This document shows positions 24,096-32,968 of a stretch of DNA of 64,000 nucleotides, in pieces. The DNA is from Actinophytocola xinjiangensis (GTDB lineage Bacteria; Actinomycetota; Actinomycetes; Mycobacteriales; Pseudonocardiaceae): the NCBI RefSeq assembly GCF_001921215.1, contig NZ_MSIF01000021.1, forward strand, positions 62,001 to 126,000. Reading direction: 5' to 3'. Position 1 is the first letter of the stretch; each line of letters opens with the position of its first letter. A program made the position numbers and the translations under genes. The notes beneath the pieces are model-generated. The model had not been told where the DNA came from, ran no database searches, and saw nothing but the letters and a program-made list of their open reading frames with translations.

Positions 24096-27000
24096 ATGCG
24101 CATCGTCATCACGTTGACCGCCGCCGCCGTCGCCCTGTCCGGCTTACCGGCACCCGCGACGGCCACCACCACACCCACCGGCACCGTCACCCTCATCACC
24201 GGCGACCGGGTCGTCCTCGGCGAGCACGACGAGGTCCTCGACGTGCTGCCCGGCGCCGGGCGCGAGCACGTCCCGATCCACGTGCTGCGCCGCGACGGCA
24301 CCACCCACGTCGTTCCGGACGACGCCGCCCGCCGCCTCGCCACCGACCGGCTCGACCCCCGACTGTTCGACGTGGCGCTGCTACGCGCGTCGGGCTACCG
24401 CGACACGGTCCCGCTGCTGGTCGAGGGACCGACGGCCGGGCTCACCGTGCACCGGCGGCTGCCGGGGCTGACCTCGGTGCACACCGACGGCCGCGACTGG
24501 TCGGCCCTGGGCGCCGCACGCAAGGTCTGGCTCGACGGCCGGCGGCACGTGAGCCTGGACCGCAGCGTGCCCCGGATCGGCGCGCCGGCCGCGTGGGCGG
24601 CCGGGCTGACCGGCGCCGGCGTCACCGTCGCCGTGCTGGACACCGGCGTCGACCAGACCCACCCCGACCTGGCCGGGCGTGAGGTCGCCGAGGCCAACTT
24701 CAGCGACTCGCCGGACAACACCGACCGCGCCGGGCACGGCACCCACGTCGCGTCGACCGTGGCCGGCGCCGGCGAGCGGTACCGGGGCGTCGCGCCGGGC
24801 GCGCGACTGCTGGACGGCAAGGTCCTCGACGACAACGGCTGGGGCAGCGACTCGTCGATCATCACCGGGATGGAGTGGGCCGCCGAGCACGGCGCGCGGA
24901 TCGTCAACCTGAGCCTGGGCGGCGAGGACACCCCCGGGATCGACCCGCTGGAGCAGACCGTCAACCGGCTCTCCGCCGAACACGGCATGCTGTTCGTGAC
25001 CGCCGCCGGCAACTCCTACCGGCCGCGCACGATCGACTCGCCGGCCAGCGCGGCCGCCGCCCTGGCGGTCAGCGCGGTCGACCTCGACGGCGTCGTCGCG
25101 GACTTCGCCAGCCGGGGCCCCGGTCTGGACAACGTCGTCAAACCGGAGATCACCGCCCCCGGCGTGGACATCACGGCGGCGGCGCCCGGCGGCGGGTACG
25201 AGACCATGTCCGGCACCTCGATGGCCGCCCCGCACGTGAGCGGCGCGGCGGCGCTGCTGGCCGAGAAGCACCCCGGCTGGACCGGCGAGCGGCTGCGCAC
25301 CGCGCTGACCGGGTCGGCCGTGCCGACCAGCGACGCGGACGTGTTCTCGCAGGGCGCAGGGCAGGTCGACGTGCCCCGGGCGCTGTCCGCCGGCGTGTAC
25401 GCCACCCCGGCGACGCTCGACTTCGGCGTCGAGCGCTGGCCCCACGACGGGCCGGTCACCCGGACCCTGACCTACCACAACGACGGCGACACCGAGATCA
25501 CCCTCGACCTGGCCGTCGCCGGGTTCGCCCTGGGTGCCGAGCGGGTGCGGGTGCCGGCCGGCGGGTCGGCACCGGTGACCGTGACCGCCGCGCCGGGGAC
25601 CTCGTCGGGGACGATCGTCGCGTCGGCGGACGGGATGTCGGTGCGCACGCCGGTGGGCGTCGAGTGGGAGCCGGAGAGCTACGACGTGACGATCGAGGTG
25701 ATCGGGCCGGACGGGCGCCCGGCCACCAACTACGACGTGCTGCGGATGGGCTTCGGCGAGATCGGCTTCGAGTTCCTGTACGACCCGGACGGCACCGTCG
25801 AGACCAGGATGCGGGCCGGGCTGACCCCGGTGAAGGCAACCGTGCGCGACCCCGAGACCGGCCGCTACCTGCTGGTGACCCACCCCGGGCTGACGGTCTC
25901 GCGGGACACCCGGATCACGCTCGACGCACGGACCGCCCGACCCGTCGACGTCACCCTGCCGGAGGACGTGTCGCCGGACGGGTTCGACATCGGCTACGCG
26001 GCGAAGCGGCCGAACGGGGAGTCCAACTCGCACTCGGTGATGTTCGGCTCGCCGGCCGACCTCGCGGTCGCGCACGCCGGCCCGGTGCTCGACGACGACT
26101 CGGTGATCACCTGGATGACCGGCCAGTGGGGCGACCTGCGGTACAACCTGTCGTGGTTCCTGCTGGGTCGCGCGTCCACCGGGCTGACCGAGACCGTGCG
26201 CCGGAGCGACCTCGCCGAGATCACCCTCCGGCTGGTCCCGGCGGCCCCTGGCGCGCTGGGGGCGCTGCTGCTGCGGCCCTCGCCGCCCGGCGGCTTCGAC
26301 CCGATCCACGACGGAGCGCCCATGGGGGTGCGGGTGGACCTGCCGGAGCTTCCGGCCGACCGGGTCGTTCACGTCAACAGCGGCGCCGAGTGGAGCGCCT
26401 CCCTCGACCAGGAGACCTCCGGCGGCGCGACCGTCCTGACGACCGGCGAACGGCACTACCTGGCCGGCCGGGCGTACCGGCTGACGCTGGGCCACCCGGT
26501 GATCGGGCCGGCGCTGCCGCCCTCGCGCCACGCCATGCCCGGGGTGTCCCGCACCGGCGACTGGCTCACCGCAGCCATCCCTCTTTTCGGTGATACCGCC
26601 GGGAACACCGGTGACTCCACGTACGACTCCGGCCATTCGGCGCTCCACCGCGACGGCTCACTGATCGACGAACAGCCGTGGGCCGGCGGTGGGCAGTACC
26701 TGGTGCCGCCCGAGCCGGGCACCTACCGGCTGACGACCACCGCCACCCGGTCCGGGTTCCCGACCAGCACGCGGGTCGACGCGGCCTGGACGTTCCGCTC
26801 CGCGCACACCCCCGACAGCCGGCGGATCCCGTTGCCCACCCTCGGTTTCCGCCCGGCGGTGACCGAGGACGGGACCGCCCCGGCCGGCCGGTTCACGGTG
26901 CCGGTCGTGCTGACCGGCGCCGACGGCCGCCCGGTCCGGCCACACCGGCTCACCGTCGCGGTGTCCCACGACGACGGCGCGTCCTGGCGGGCCGTGCCGG

Positions 27001-27134
27001 TGGTCGGCGGCGCGGTCCGGCTGGACCAGCCGGCCGGCGGCGCGGTGTCGCTGCGGGCGTCGGCCCGCACCGGGGACACGAGCGTCGAGGTGACGATCGT
27101 GCGCGCGTACCTGGTGGCCGGCGGGGCAGGATGA
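24096..27134 (+). CDS. Secreted subtilisin-family serine protease (S8), large
   Basis: The 1012-residue protein has a signal peptide (1-22), a propeptide region and an S8 catalytic domain with Asp182 (VLDTGVDQTHPDL), His214 (GHGTHVAS) and Ser375 (GTSMAAPHVSGAA). A C-terminal part of about 600 residues of beta-rich domains follows, starting with TPATLDFGVERW, like other large actinobacterial S8 proteases. All catalytic residues are intact. It should be exported, self-process and degrade extracellular protein. GGGGAGA precedes the ATG. It follows the HTH gene by 17 bases, so it may be controlled by that regulator. The PucR gene begins 4 bases after its stop. Confidence 0.93.
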   Translation: MRIVITLTAAAVALSGLPAPATATTTPTGTVTLITGDRVVLGEHDEVLDVLPGAGREHVPIHVLRRDGTTHVVPDDAARRLATDRLDPRLFDVALLRASGYRDTVPLLVEGPTAGLTVHRRLPGLTSVHTDGRDWSALGAARKVWLDGRRHVSLDRSVPRIGAPAAWAAGLTGAGVTVAVLDTGVDQTHPDLAGREVAEANFSDSPDNTDRAGHGTHVASTVAGAGERYRGVAPGARLLDGKVLDDNGWGSDSSIITGMEWAAEHGARIVNLSLGGEDTPGIDPLEQTVNRLSAEHGMLFVTAAGNSYRPRTIDSPASAAAALAVSAVDLDGVVADFASRGPGLDNVVKPEITAPGVDITAAAPGGGYETMSGTSMAAPHVSGAAALLAEKHPGWTGERLRTALTGSAVPTSDADVFSQGAGQVDVPRALSAGVYATPATLDFGVERWPHDGPVTRTLTYHNDGDTEITLDLAVAGFALGAERVRVPAGGSAPVTVTAAPGTSSGTIVASADGMSVRTPVGVEWEPESYDVTIEVIGPDGRPATNYDVLRMGFGEIGFEFLYDPDGTVETRMRAGLTPVKATVRDPETGRYLLVTHPGLTVSRDTRITLDARTARPVDVTLPEDVSPDGFDIGYAAKRPNGESNSHSVMFGSPADLAVAHAGPVLDDDSVITWMTGQWGDLRYNLSWFLLGRASTGLTETVRRSDLAEITLRLVPAAPGALGALLLRPSPPGGFDPIHDGAPMGVRVDLPELPADRVVHVNSGAEWSASLDQETSGGATVLTTGERHYLAGRAYRLTLGHPVIGPALPPSRHAMPGVSRTGDWLTAAIPLFGDTAGNTGDSTYDSGHSALHRDGSLIDEQPWAGGGQYLVPPEPGTYRLTTTATRSGFPTSTRVDAAWTFRSAHTPDSRRIPLPTLGFRPAVTEDGTAPAGRFTVPVVLTGADGRPVRPHRLTVAVSHDDGASWRAVPVVGGAVRLDQPAGGAVSLRASARTGDTSVEVTIVRAYLVAGGAG

Positions 27135-27138
27135 ACCG

Positions 27139-28686
27139 GTGATCACCGTGCAGGGCGTCGTGGACCGGGTCGGCCCGACGCTGCTGCACGTGCGTCTCGG
27201 TGGCGCCGACCAGCACGTGAGCGACGTGGTGATCGCCGAGCCGGGGCGGCGGGACCAGGTCGGTGACGGCGACCTGGTCCTGGGCGTGTCGGTGCGCACC
27301 GCCCGGGACGCGGTCGAGCTGGTCCGCCACTGCGGTGCGCAGGGCGCGGCGGCCGTGCTGCTCAAGCCGCCGCTGCCGACCAGGGCCGCGGTCCGTGACG
27401 CCATCCGCACCTGCCAGCTGGCGCTGGTCGAGGTGCACACGAGCGCCGCCTGGGCGCAGGTCGTGTGGCTGCTGCGGTCGGTGCTCGACGCCGCCGCCGA
27501 CGAGTCCGAGCTGGGGGACGCGCCCTCCGGCGGTCTCGGCGACCTGTTCCGGCTGGCCGACGCGGCGGCCTCGGTGATCGACGCGCCGGTGACCATCGAG
27601 GACGCGAACTCCCGGGTGCTGGCCTACTCGGCGCGCCAGGACCGCACCGACCCGGCGCGCGTCTCGACGATCATGGGCCGCCGGGTGCCCGACGACGTGC
27701 TGGCCAGGTTCCGCTCGCGGGGCGTGTTCCGCGAGCTGTCCCGGGGCCGCACGACGATCTTCGTGCCGGCGCAGAAGGACGGGACGCTGCCCCGGCTGAT
27801 CGTGCCGATCCGGATGGGCGGCGAGCTGCTCGGCTCGATGTGGGCGGTGGTCCCCGGCCCGGTGTCCGACGAGCGGGCCGCCGCGTTCGCCGACACCGCA
27901 CCGGTGGTGGCGCTGCACCTGCTGCGCCGCCGGGCGACCGAGGACGCCGAGCGCCGCCGCTCGGCCGAGCTGGTGCGTTCGGTGCTCGACGGGCAGGGCA
28001 GTGTGCGGCTGGCGGCGGCCGAGCTGAACCTGGCCGACGTGCCGCACCGGGTGGTGGCCATCGCCGCCCAGACCCAGGACACGCTGGGCGCCGAGGGCCA
28101 GCGGCTGGCGCTGTGGGAGCGGATCACCACCGGCGTCGGCCGCCACCCGGCGGTCGCCGAGCTGCGGGACGTGCTCTACGCGGTGGTCCCCGACCGCGAC
28201 GGTGACGGCGGCTGGCCCTCGCTGCGGGCCGCGCTCGCCGGGGACCGCACGCCGCCGCTGGTCGCGGCCGGTCCACCGGTGCGGCTGGCTGACCTGGCCG
28301 AGTCCCGGGCCAGGGCCGAGGAACTGCTGGCGCTGCTGCGCGCCGGCCTGGTGCCCGGCCCGATGACCAGTCACGAGCAGGCCTGGCCGGTGCTGGTGCT
28401 GCACCGCGCGGCGGTCGCCGCCACCGGGGCGGGCGCGATCGAGTTCGGCCCACTGCCGTTGCTGCGCGCGCAGGACGAGGGTTCGGGTACCTCCTACGTG
28501 GACACCCTGTACGAGTGGCTGCGTCACCCCGGGGATCCGCGGGCGGCGAGCCGAGCGCTGCGGATCCACCCCAACACGCTGCGGTACCGGGTGGCCCGGC
28601 TGACCGAGCTGGTGGCCGTGGACCTGGAGGACCCGGACGTCCGCCTGGCGCTGCTCACCCAACTGACGGCGTTGCGCTGGGGGTAG
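27139..28686 (+). CDS. PucR-family transcriptional regulator
   Basis: The 515-residue protein has an N-terminal PucR ligand domain (residues 1-120), a central GAF-like/GGDEF-derived region (150-280, with VIDAPVTIEDANSRVLAYS), and a C-terminal HTH_30 domain (LRIHPNTLRYRVARLTEL). PucR proteins activate amino-acid or purine catabolism. The alanine dehydrogenase gene starts 130 bp downstream on the same strand, and a PucR-type activator (AdeR) controls ald in Bacillus, so alanine-responsive activation of ald is a fair inference. The start is the GTG at 27139, 4 bases after the protease stop. Confidence 0.9.
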   Translation: MITVQGVVDRVGPTLLHVRLGGADQHVSDVVIAEPGRRDQVGDGDLVLGVSVRTARDAVELVRHCGAQGAAAVLLKPPLPTRAAVRDAIRTCQLALVEVHTSAAWAQVVWLLRSVLDAAADESELGDAPSGGLGDLFRLADAAASVIDAPVTIEDANSRVLAYSARQDRTDPARVSTIMGRRVPDDVLARFRSRGVFRELSRGRTTIFVPAQKDGTLPRLIVPIRMGGELLGSMWAVVPGPVSDERAAAFADTAPVVALHLLRRRATEDAERRRSAELVRSVLDGQGSVRLAAAELNLADVPHRVVAIAAQTQDTLGAEGQRLALWERITTGVGRHPAVAELRDVLYAVVPDRDGDGGWPSLRAALAGDRTPPLVAAGPPVRLADLAESRARAEELLALLRAGLVPGPMTSHEQAWPVLVLHRAAVAATGAGAIEFGPLPLLRAQDEGSGTSYVDTLYEWLRHPGDPRAASRALRIHPNTLRYRVARLTELVAVDLEDPDVRLALLTQLTALRWG

Positions 28687-28816
28687 GTCTCCAGGCCGGC
28701 TGTGCCCGTGGCACGAGCGAACCAGCGCATCATGGTGCCCTCAGGACGATGACGGTGGACACATCGTTACTCCACTGTGGTCTGAGACACCCATCTGGCG
28801 CAATCGGGAGGAAGTC

Positions 28817-29932
28817 GTGAAGGTCGCCGTTCCCCGCGAGATCAAGAACAACGAGTACCGGGTGGCGTTGACCCCGGCCGGCGTGCACGAGTTGGTGACC
28901 CACGGCCATGAGGTCCTGGTCGAGGCGAACGCCGGCCTCGGTTCGGCGATCTCCGACGACGAGTACCAGGCGGCCGGCGCGCGGGTGCTGCCGCACGCCG
29001 ACGACGTGTGGGCCGAGGGCGACCTGGTGTTGAAGGTGAAGGAGCCGGTGGCCCAGGAGTACCCGCGACTGCGGGCGGGCCAGGTCCTGTTCACCTACCT
29101 GCACCTGGCCGCCGACGAGCCGCTGACCAGGGCGTTGATGGAGTCAGGGACGACGGCGATCGCCTACGAGACGGTCCAGACGGCGTCCGGCGCGCTTCCG
29201 CTGCTGGCTCCGATGTCCGAGGTCGCCGGCCGGCTGGCCCCGCAGGTCGGCGCGTACGCGTTGATGCGCCCGTCGGGTGGGCGGGGTGTGCTGCCCGGCG
29301 GTGTGCCCGGTGTCCTGCCGGCGCGGGTGGTGGTCATCGGCGGCGGTGTGGCCGGTGTCAACGCCGCCGCGATGGCGGTCGGGATGGGCGCCGACGTCCA
29401 GGTCCTGGACACCAACGTCGACCGCCTGCGCCAGATCGACCACCAGTACCGGGGCCGGCTGCGCACGGTCACGAGCAACACCTACGCGGTGGAGGAGGCC
29501 GCGACCGAGGCCGATCTGGTCGTCGGCGCGGTCCTGGTTCCCGGCGCCCGGGCCCCCAAGCTGATCAGCAACGATCTGGTCAAGCAGATGCGTCCCGGCT
29601 CGGTGCTGGTGGACATCGCGATCGACCAGGGCGGCTGTTTCGCCGACTCCCACCCCACGACGCACGACGCGCCGACCTACGAGGTCCACCAGTCGGTCTT
29701 CTACTGCGTGGCCAACATGCCGGGCGCCGTTCCCCGCACGAGTACCTACGCCCTCACCAACGTCACCCTCCCGTACGCGCTGGCGATCGCCGACAAGGGC
29801 TGGCACCGGGCCCTGTCCGACGACCCCGTCCTCGCTCCGGGCCTGAACACCCACGCCAACGCCCTGACCAACGCCCCGGTGGCCGAGGCCCACGACCTCC
29901 CCCACACCCCGTTGACCAATTTCCTCAACTAA
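28817..29932 (+). CDS. ald: Alanine dehydrogenase
   Basis: The 371-residue NAD-dependent enzyme interconverts L-alanine and pyruvate plus ammonia. The catalytic residues are at their canonical positions: Arg15 (NNEYRVALTP), Lys75 (LKVKEP), His96 (TYLHLA) and Asp in VDIAIDQGG. The Rossmann motif VVIGGGVAGVNAAAMA is near residue 172. Length and sequence are typical throughout. It begins at a GTG with GGGAGGA upstream, in a 130-bp leader that probably holds the PucR-type activator site. It is followed by a long C-rich non-coding stretch. Confidence 0.97.
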   Translation: MKVAVPREIKNNEYRVALTPAGVHELVTHGHEVLVEANAGLGSAISDDEYQAAGARVLPHADDVWAEGDLVLKVKEPVAQEYPRLRAGQVLFTYLHLAADEPLTRALMESGTTAIAYETVQTASGALPLLAPMSEVAGRLAPQVGAYALMRPSGGRGVLPGGVPGVLPARVVVIGGGVAGVNAAAMAVGMGADVQVLDTNVDRLRQIDHQYRGRLRTVTSNTYAVEEAATEADLVVGAVLVPGARAPKLISNDLVKQMRPGSVLVDIAIDQGGCFADSHPTTHDAPTYEVHQSVFYCVANMPGAVPRTSTYALTNVTLPYALAIADKGWHRALSDDPVLAPGLNTHANALTNAPVAEAHDLPHTPLTNFLN

Positions 29933-30460
29933 TCAACATTCCCACCCCGCCACCCGAAACACTTCCCCCCATTCCCCAAAAATCTCAGGAAATCGCTTAC
30001 CCCACCCCAAAACCCCTTTCTTTCCCCTGTAGCACACCAGAAAACCCACCCCCGTCTCCCAACCCCGGCCACCGAAACCCCAGGTCAACCGGGGTTGGGA
30101 CACAAACAATCACGCTCCCAGCAAATCAGACAACACCCCCATAACAGACATCTAAAATTACTCACCCAGCGCACACAAACGTCCGCCCACCGAACTGACC
30201 AGCACAAACACTTCACCCCCACCACACCCGACAGAATCGATCAAGCGCTCCACCCACCCTCAACCCAAACTTCAGCCAAACCCCTCAAAGGAGACACCCA
30301 GCCCCCCATCCACTACCACTTACCGAGTAGGGGGTACGCCCCCGTCCCCCATTACCTCGACCCCACCACCAACCCCCACAACCACCCCAGACACACCGGT
30401 CTCTTTTCACCCACACAACACGACAGCCACAGCGACAGAAGCACCCAACCCACGGGGAAG
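29933..30460 (+). terminator. C-rich, G-poor region, likely Rho-dependent termination zone
   Basis: Directly after the ald stop the plus strand becomes C-rich and G-poor for about 530 bp; in 29941-30060 I count 61 C and 9 G in 120 bases. Such C>G bubbles are the hallmark of Rho-utilisation sites. No intrinsic hairpin and no credible gene is seen inside, and the frames that stay open do so because the strand has few T residues. The composition is unlike anything else in the window. Confidence 0.55.
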
Positions 30461-30551
30461 ACGGTCGCTGAAAGGTCGCTGAGCGGCAAGAACCCGCTGG
30501 TCAAAGCGATGACAACCACGCTGGGTCAGCAGAAGCTCGCACCGTGGGGGT

Positions 30552-30570
30552 CTGGGGGGTCGCCCCCCAG
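30552..30570. terminator. Perfect 8-bp G/C hairpin
   Basis: CTGGGGGG and CCCCCCAG form an 8-bp stem with a TCG loop. There is no U-tract, but G/C hairpins without a U-tract act as terminators in actinobacteria. Confidence 0.5.
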
Positions 30571-30625
30571 GTCGTACAAGGAGAGGGGGAAAGTCGTCAC
30601 AACGACTGAACAGGCGGAGCTAGGC

Positions 30626-30670
30626 GGCGGCCCGCTCAACCAGCCTGGGGGTCACTGGGAGCGGGCCGCC
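30626..30670. terminator. Perfect 12-bp hairpin
   Basis: GGCGGCCCGCTC and GAGCGGGCCGCC pair perfectly around a 21-base loop. It could be a terminator or a structured RNA element. It lies 229 bases before the small unknown gene pair. Confidence 0.5.
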
Positions 30671-30898
30671 ACGTCAAGGATATGCGATTGCGGGCCTGTC
30701 GACACATACCGGGGGTCGGCGAGTTTCGTTTCTTTGGACCGAATGAGGCCCGGATCCCGAGGATCGTTCACGAGTATGCGATCAGCAACTTGCTACCGGA
30801 GTGGAGACACGACCGCTCGATCGAGTGAGAATGCCGGCATTGGAGTGAAGCTCGTCGTTACCACTTCGGTCGATCACGGCGGGGGCCGATGGGGGTAC

Positions 30899-31102
30899 GT
30901 GACTGAACCACGATGGTCCGTTCGCTGCCACGACCCGTTCGGTCGGGACCGCGCCCTGACCCTGCTGGTCGAGGACGAGCACGTGGTGCTGGTCCCGCCG
31001 CCGGGGGCAGCCGCCGTGCTCTCCGCCAACCAGGCCAGGGGCCTGAGCATCGCCCTGGACCAGGCCGCCACCCGCACCCGACGAGCCCGTCGGGCCAGCT
31101 GA
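30899..31102 (+). CDS. Small unknown protein, first of an actinobacterial pair
   Basis: The 67-residue protein resembles short actinobacterial proteins found beside regulators. It has an N-terminal CHDPFGRDRALTLLVEDEHVVLVPP segment, then a helix AVLSANQARGLSIALDQAA and a basic tail. No signal peptide or membrane helix is seen, and the function of such proteins is unknown. The GTG at 30899 has a GGGGGT stretch upstream; longer frames run into the C-rich non-coding DNA and are not believable. The next gene starts 3 bases after its stop. Confidence 0.65.
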   Translation: MTEPRWSVRCHDPFGRDRALTLLVEDEHVVLVPPPGAAAVLSANQARGLSIALDQAATRTRRARRAS

Positions 31103-31105
31103 CCC

Positions 31106-31432
31106 GTGACCTCCCTGCTCCCGGCCCCTGGCGGCTCCCCCGGCAACGACGTCCTGCGCGCCGCCGTGCTGCACCGGCTCGACCTGCTCGACCGGGCCGC
31201 CGGCCACGCCGACCCCGCCACCCTGCTCCCGCTCGCCCGCGCCGAGCTGAACCGCCTAGCCGACGGCTGGCGCCGCCTGCTGCGCGCCCACCACGCCGAC
31301 GAGTCCGGCCGTTGCGCCGCCTGCCGGCCCGGCCTGCTGGCCCGCCGCTGGCCGTGCCCGGTGTGGCGCACCGCCCACGAACAACTGCTCGGCGAGAGCC
31401 TCCCGCGTCGCACCCGACGCGGCCCCGCCTGA
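31106..31432 (+). CDS. Small CxxC protein, second of the pair
   Basis: The 108-residue protein is helical and Ala/Leu/Arg-rich. It ends with a Cys-containing segment (ESGRCAACRPGLLARRWPCPVWRTAHEQLL) seen in many small actinobacterial proteins; three Cys and a His could bind a metal. The function is unknown. It is almost certainly co-transcribed with the gene at 30899. About 240 bp without a supported gene follow before the ABC ATPase. Confidence 0.65.
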   Translation: MTSLLPAPGGSPGNDVLRAAVLHRLDLLDRAAGHADPATLLPLARAELNRLADGWRRLLRAHHADESGRCAACRPGLLARRWPCPVWRTAHEQLLGESLPRRTRRGPA

Positions 31433-31669
31433 CACCGCCGCCCACCCCGTCGGCCCGGGCAGGGCGCGACGGTCACCGCGGTGGACACCACGCTGGACAT
31501 CACGCTGGACACGGTCGGGCGGGGCGTCCTGGGCGGGCGCCCGTCGGCGTTCCCCGACCCGCCCGCCGGCCTGCCAACACCGATGTCGTGTCGAACCGAC
31601 CGGTTCACCCCACCGGACGAAACCCATGGGGCAAGATGGCCCGCACGACTCGGCAGGCAGGAGGGGCCA

Positions 31670-32968
31670 GTGCACGACGGAAGCGGCCGCATCGTGGTAC
31701 AGAACCTGACCAAGAACTTCGGTCCGGTGGCCGCGGTACAGAACCTGAGTTTCCAGGTCGAGCCGGGCTCGGTGACCGGGTTCCTCGGCCCGAACGGCTC
31801 CGGCAAGACCACGACCCTGCGGATGATGCTCGGCCTGGTCACGCCGACCGCCGGCTGGTCGACCATCAACGGCGCGCCCTTCCACCAGCTGGGCAACCCG
31901 GCCCGCGTGGTCGGTGCCGTGCTGGAGGCCCAGGGGTTCCACCCGACCCGCAGCGCGCGCGACCACCTGCGGGTGTACTGCGCGGCGATGGGCGTGCCCC
32001 AGCACCAGGCCGACGAGAAGCTGAACCTGGTCGGGCTGGGCGCCGCCGGCACCCGCGCGGCCGGCGGGTTCTCCCTCGGGATGAAGCAGCGCCTGGCGCT
32101 GGCCACCGCGCTGCTCGGCGACCCGCAGGTCCTGGTGCTCGACGAGCCGGCCAACGGCCTTGACCCCGAGGGCATCGCCTGGCTGCGTACGTTCCTCAAG
32201 GCCTTCGCGGCCAGCGGGCGCACGGTGCTGATCTCCAGCCACCTGCTGGCCGAGGTCGAGCAGACCATCGACCAGGTCGTGATCATCAGCCACGGCCAGA
32301 CGATGTACTACGGCAAGCTCGACGACCTGCGCAACTCGCAGGAGAGCCGGGTCATCGTGCAGCCGGGTAACCCGAACAAGCTGGTCGCGGCCCTGTACGA
32401 GGAGAAGATCACCAACGTCACGCCGCTGCCGGACAACAAGGTGTCGGTCGTCGGCGCCACCGTCCAGCAGATCGGTGACATCGCCGCCAAGGCCGGCGTC
32501 GCGCTCTACGGCGTGCAGGAGGAGCGGGCCGACCTCGAACAGCTGTTCTTCCGCCTGACCAGCGGCCAGTACGCCGCCCCCGGCCTGGCCCAGCAGCCGC
32601 CGCCCGGCTACGGCGCCGCCCCCGGCGGCTACGCCCAACCCGTGCAACCCCAGGGCTACCAGCAGCAGCCCTACCAGCAGCCGGGTCAGCAGTCCGGGTA
32701 CACCGCACCGCCGCCCGGCTACCAGCAGCAACAGCCGATGGCGCCGCAGCAGGGCACCCCGCCCGGCGGGTGGGGTCAGCCCCAGCAGCCCAACCCGTGG
32801 GGCCAGCCCCAGCAACAGCAACCGCAGCAACCTCAACAGCCGCAGCAGCCCCAGCCGGTGCAGCCGCCGCAACAGACCCCACCACCCCAGCAAACGCAGC
32901 CACCCCAGGCCCCTGAGCCACCGCAGGACCAGCAGCCCGGTCAGGGTGGAATCGGAGGTAACGCCTGA
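31670..32968 (+). CDS. ABC-2 exporter ATPase with Gln/Pro-rich tail
   Basis: The 432-residue protein has a DrrA/BcrA-type nucleotide-binding domain at residues 8-225: Walker A GPNGSGKTTTLR, signature FSLGMKQRLALATALL, Walker B VLVLDEPANGLDPEG and switch His in ISSHLLAEVEQ. A regulatory extension to about 300 follows, then some 130 residues made almost entirely of Gln, Pro, Gly and Tyr. The tail is unusual for an ABC ATPase and is probably disordered. The GTG at 31670 has GGAGGGG upstream. It overlaps the permease gene by one base (TGATG), so the two form one exporter of unknown substrate. Confidence 0.9.
   Translation: MHDGSGRIVVQNLTKNFGPVAAVQNLSFQVEPGSVTGFLGPNGSGKTTTLRMMLGLVTPTAGWSTINGAPFHQLGNPARVVGAVLEAQGFHPTRSARDHLRVYCAAMGVPQHQADEKLNLVGLGAAGTRAAGGFSLGMKQRLALATALLGDPQVLVLDEPANGLDPEGIAWLRTFLKAFAASGRTVLISSHLLAEVEQTIDQVVIISHGQTMYYGKLDDLRNSQESRVIVQPGNPNKLVAALYEEKITNVTPLPDNKVSVVGATVQQIGDIAAKAGVALYGVQEERADLEQLFFRLTSGQYAAPGLAQQPPPGYGAAPGGYAQPVQPQGYQQQPYQQPGQQSGYTAPPPGYQQQQPMAPQQGTPPGGWGQPQQPNPWGQPQQQQPQQPQQPQQPQPVQPPQQTPPPQQTQPPQAPEPPQDQQPGQGGIGGNA

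Larger units (their letters stand above)
30461..30898. other. Non-coding region with strong hairpins and a palindrome
   Basis: This 438-bp stretch between ald and the small gene pair holds two perfect hairpins (30552-30570 and 30626-30670) and the 12-bp palindrome AATGCCGGCATT at 30830-30841. The motif TATGCGAT occurs twice (near 30682 and 30775). No credible gene or tRNA was found. It must contain the promoter of the gene at 30899. Confidence 0.6.

Noticed and set aside
30095-30898. Plus-strand frame through the C-rich tract joined to the small gene at 30899
   Set aside because: It stays open only because the strand is poor in T. Its translation is Thr/Pro/His-rich, so the real start is placed at GTG 30899.
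29933-30898. Search for tRNA genes, an attachment site or an integrated element in the long gene-free region
   Set aside because: No cloverleaf, T-loop consensus, integrase or direct-repeat pair was found.
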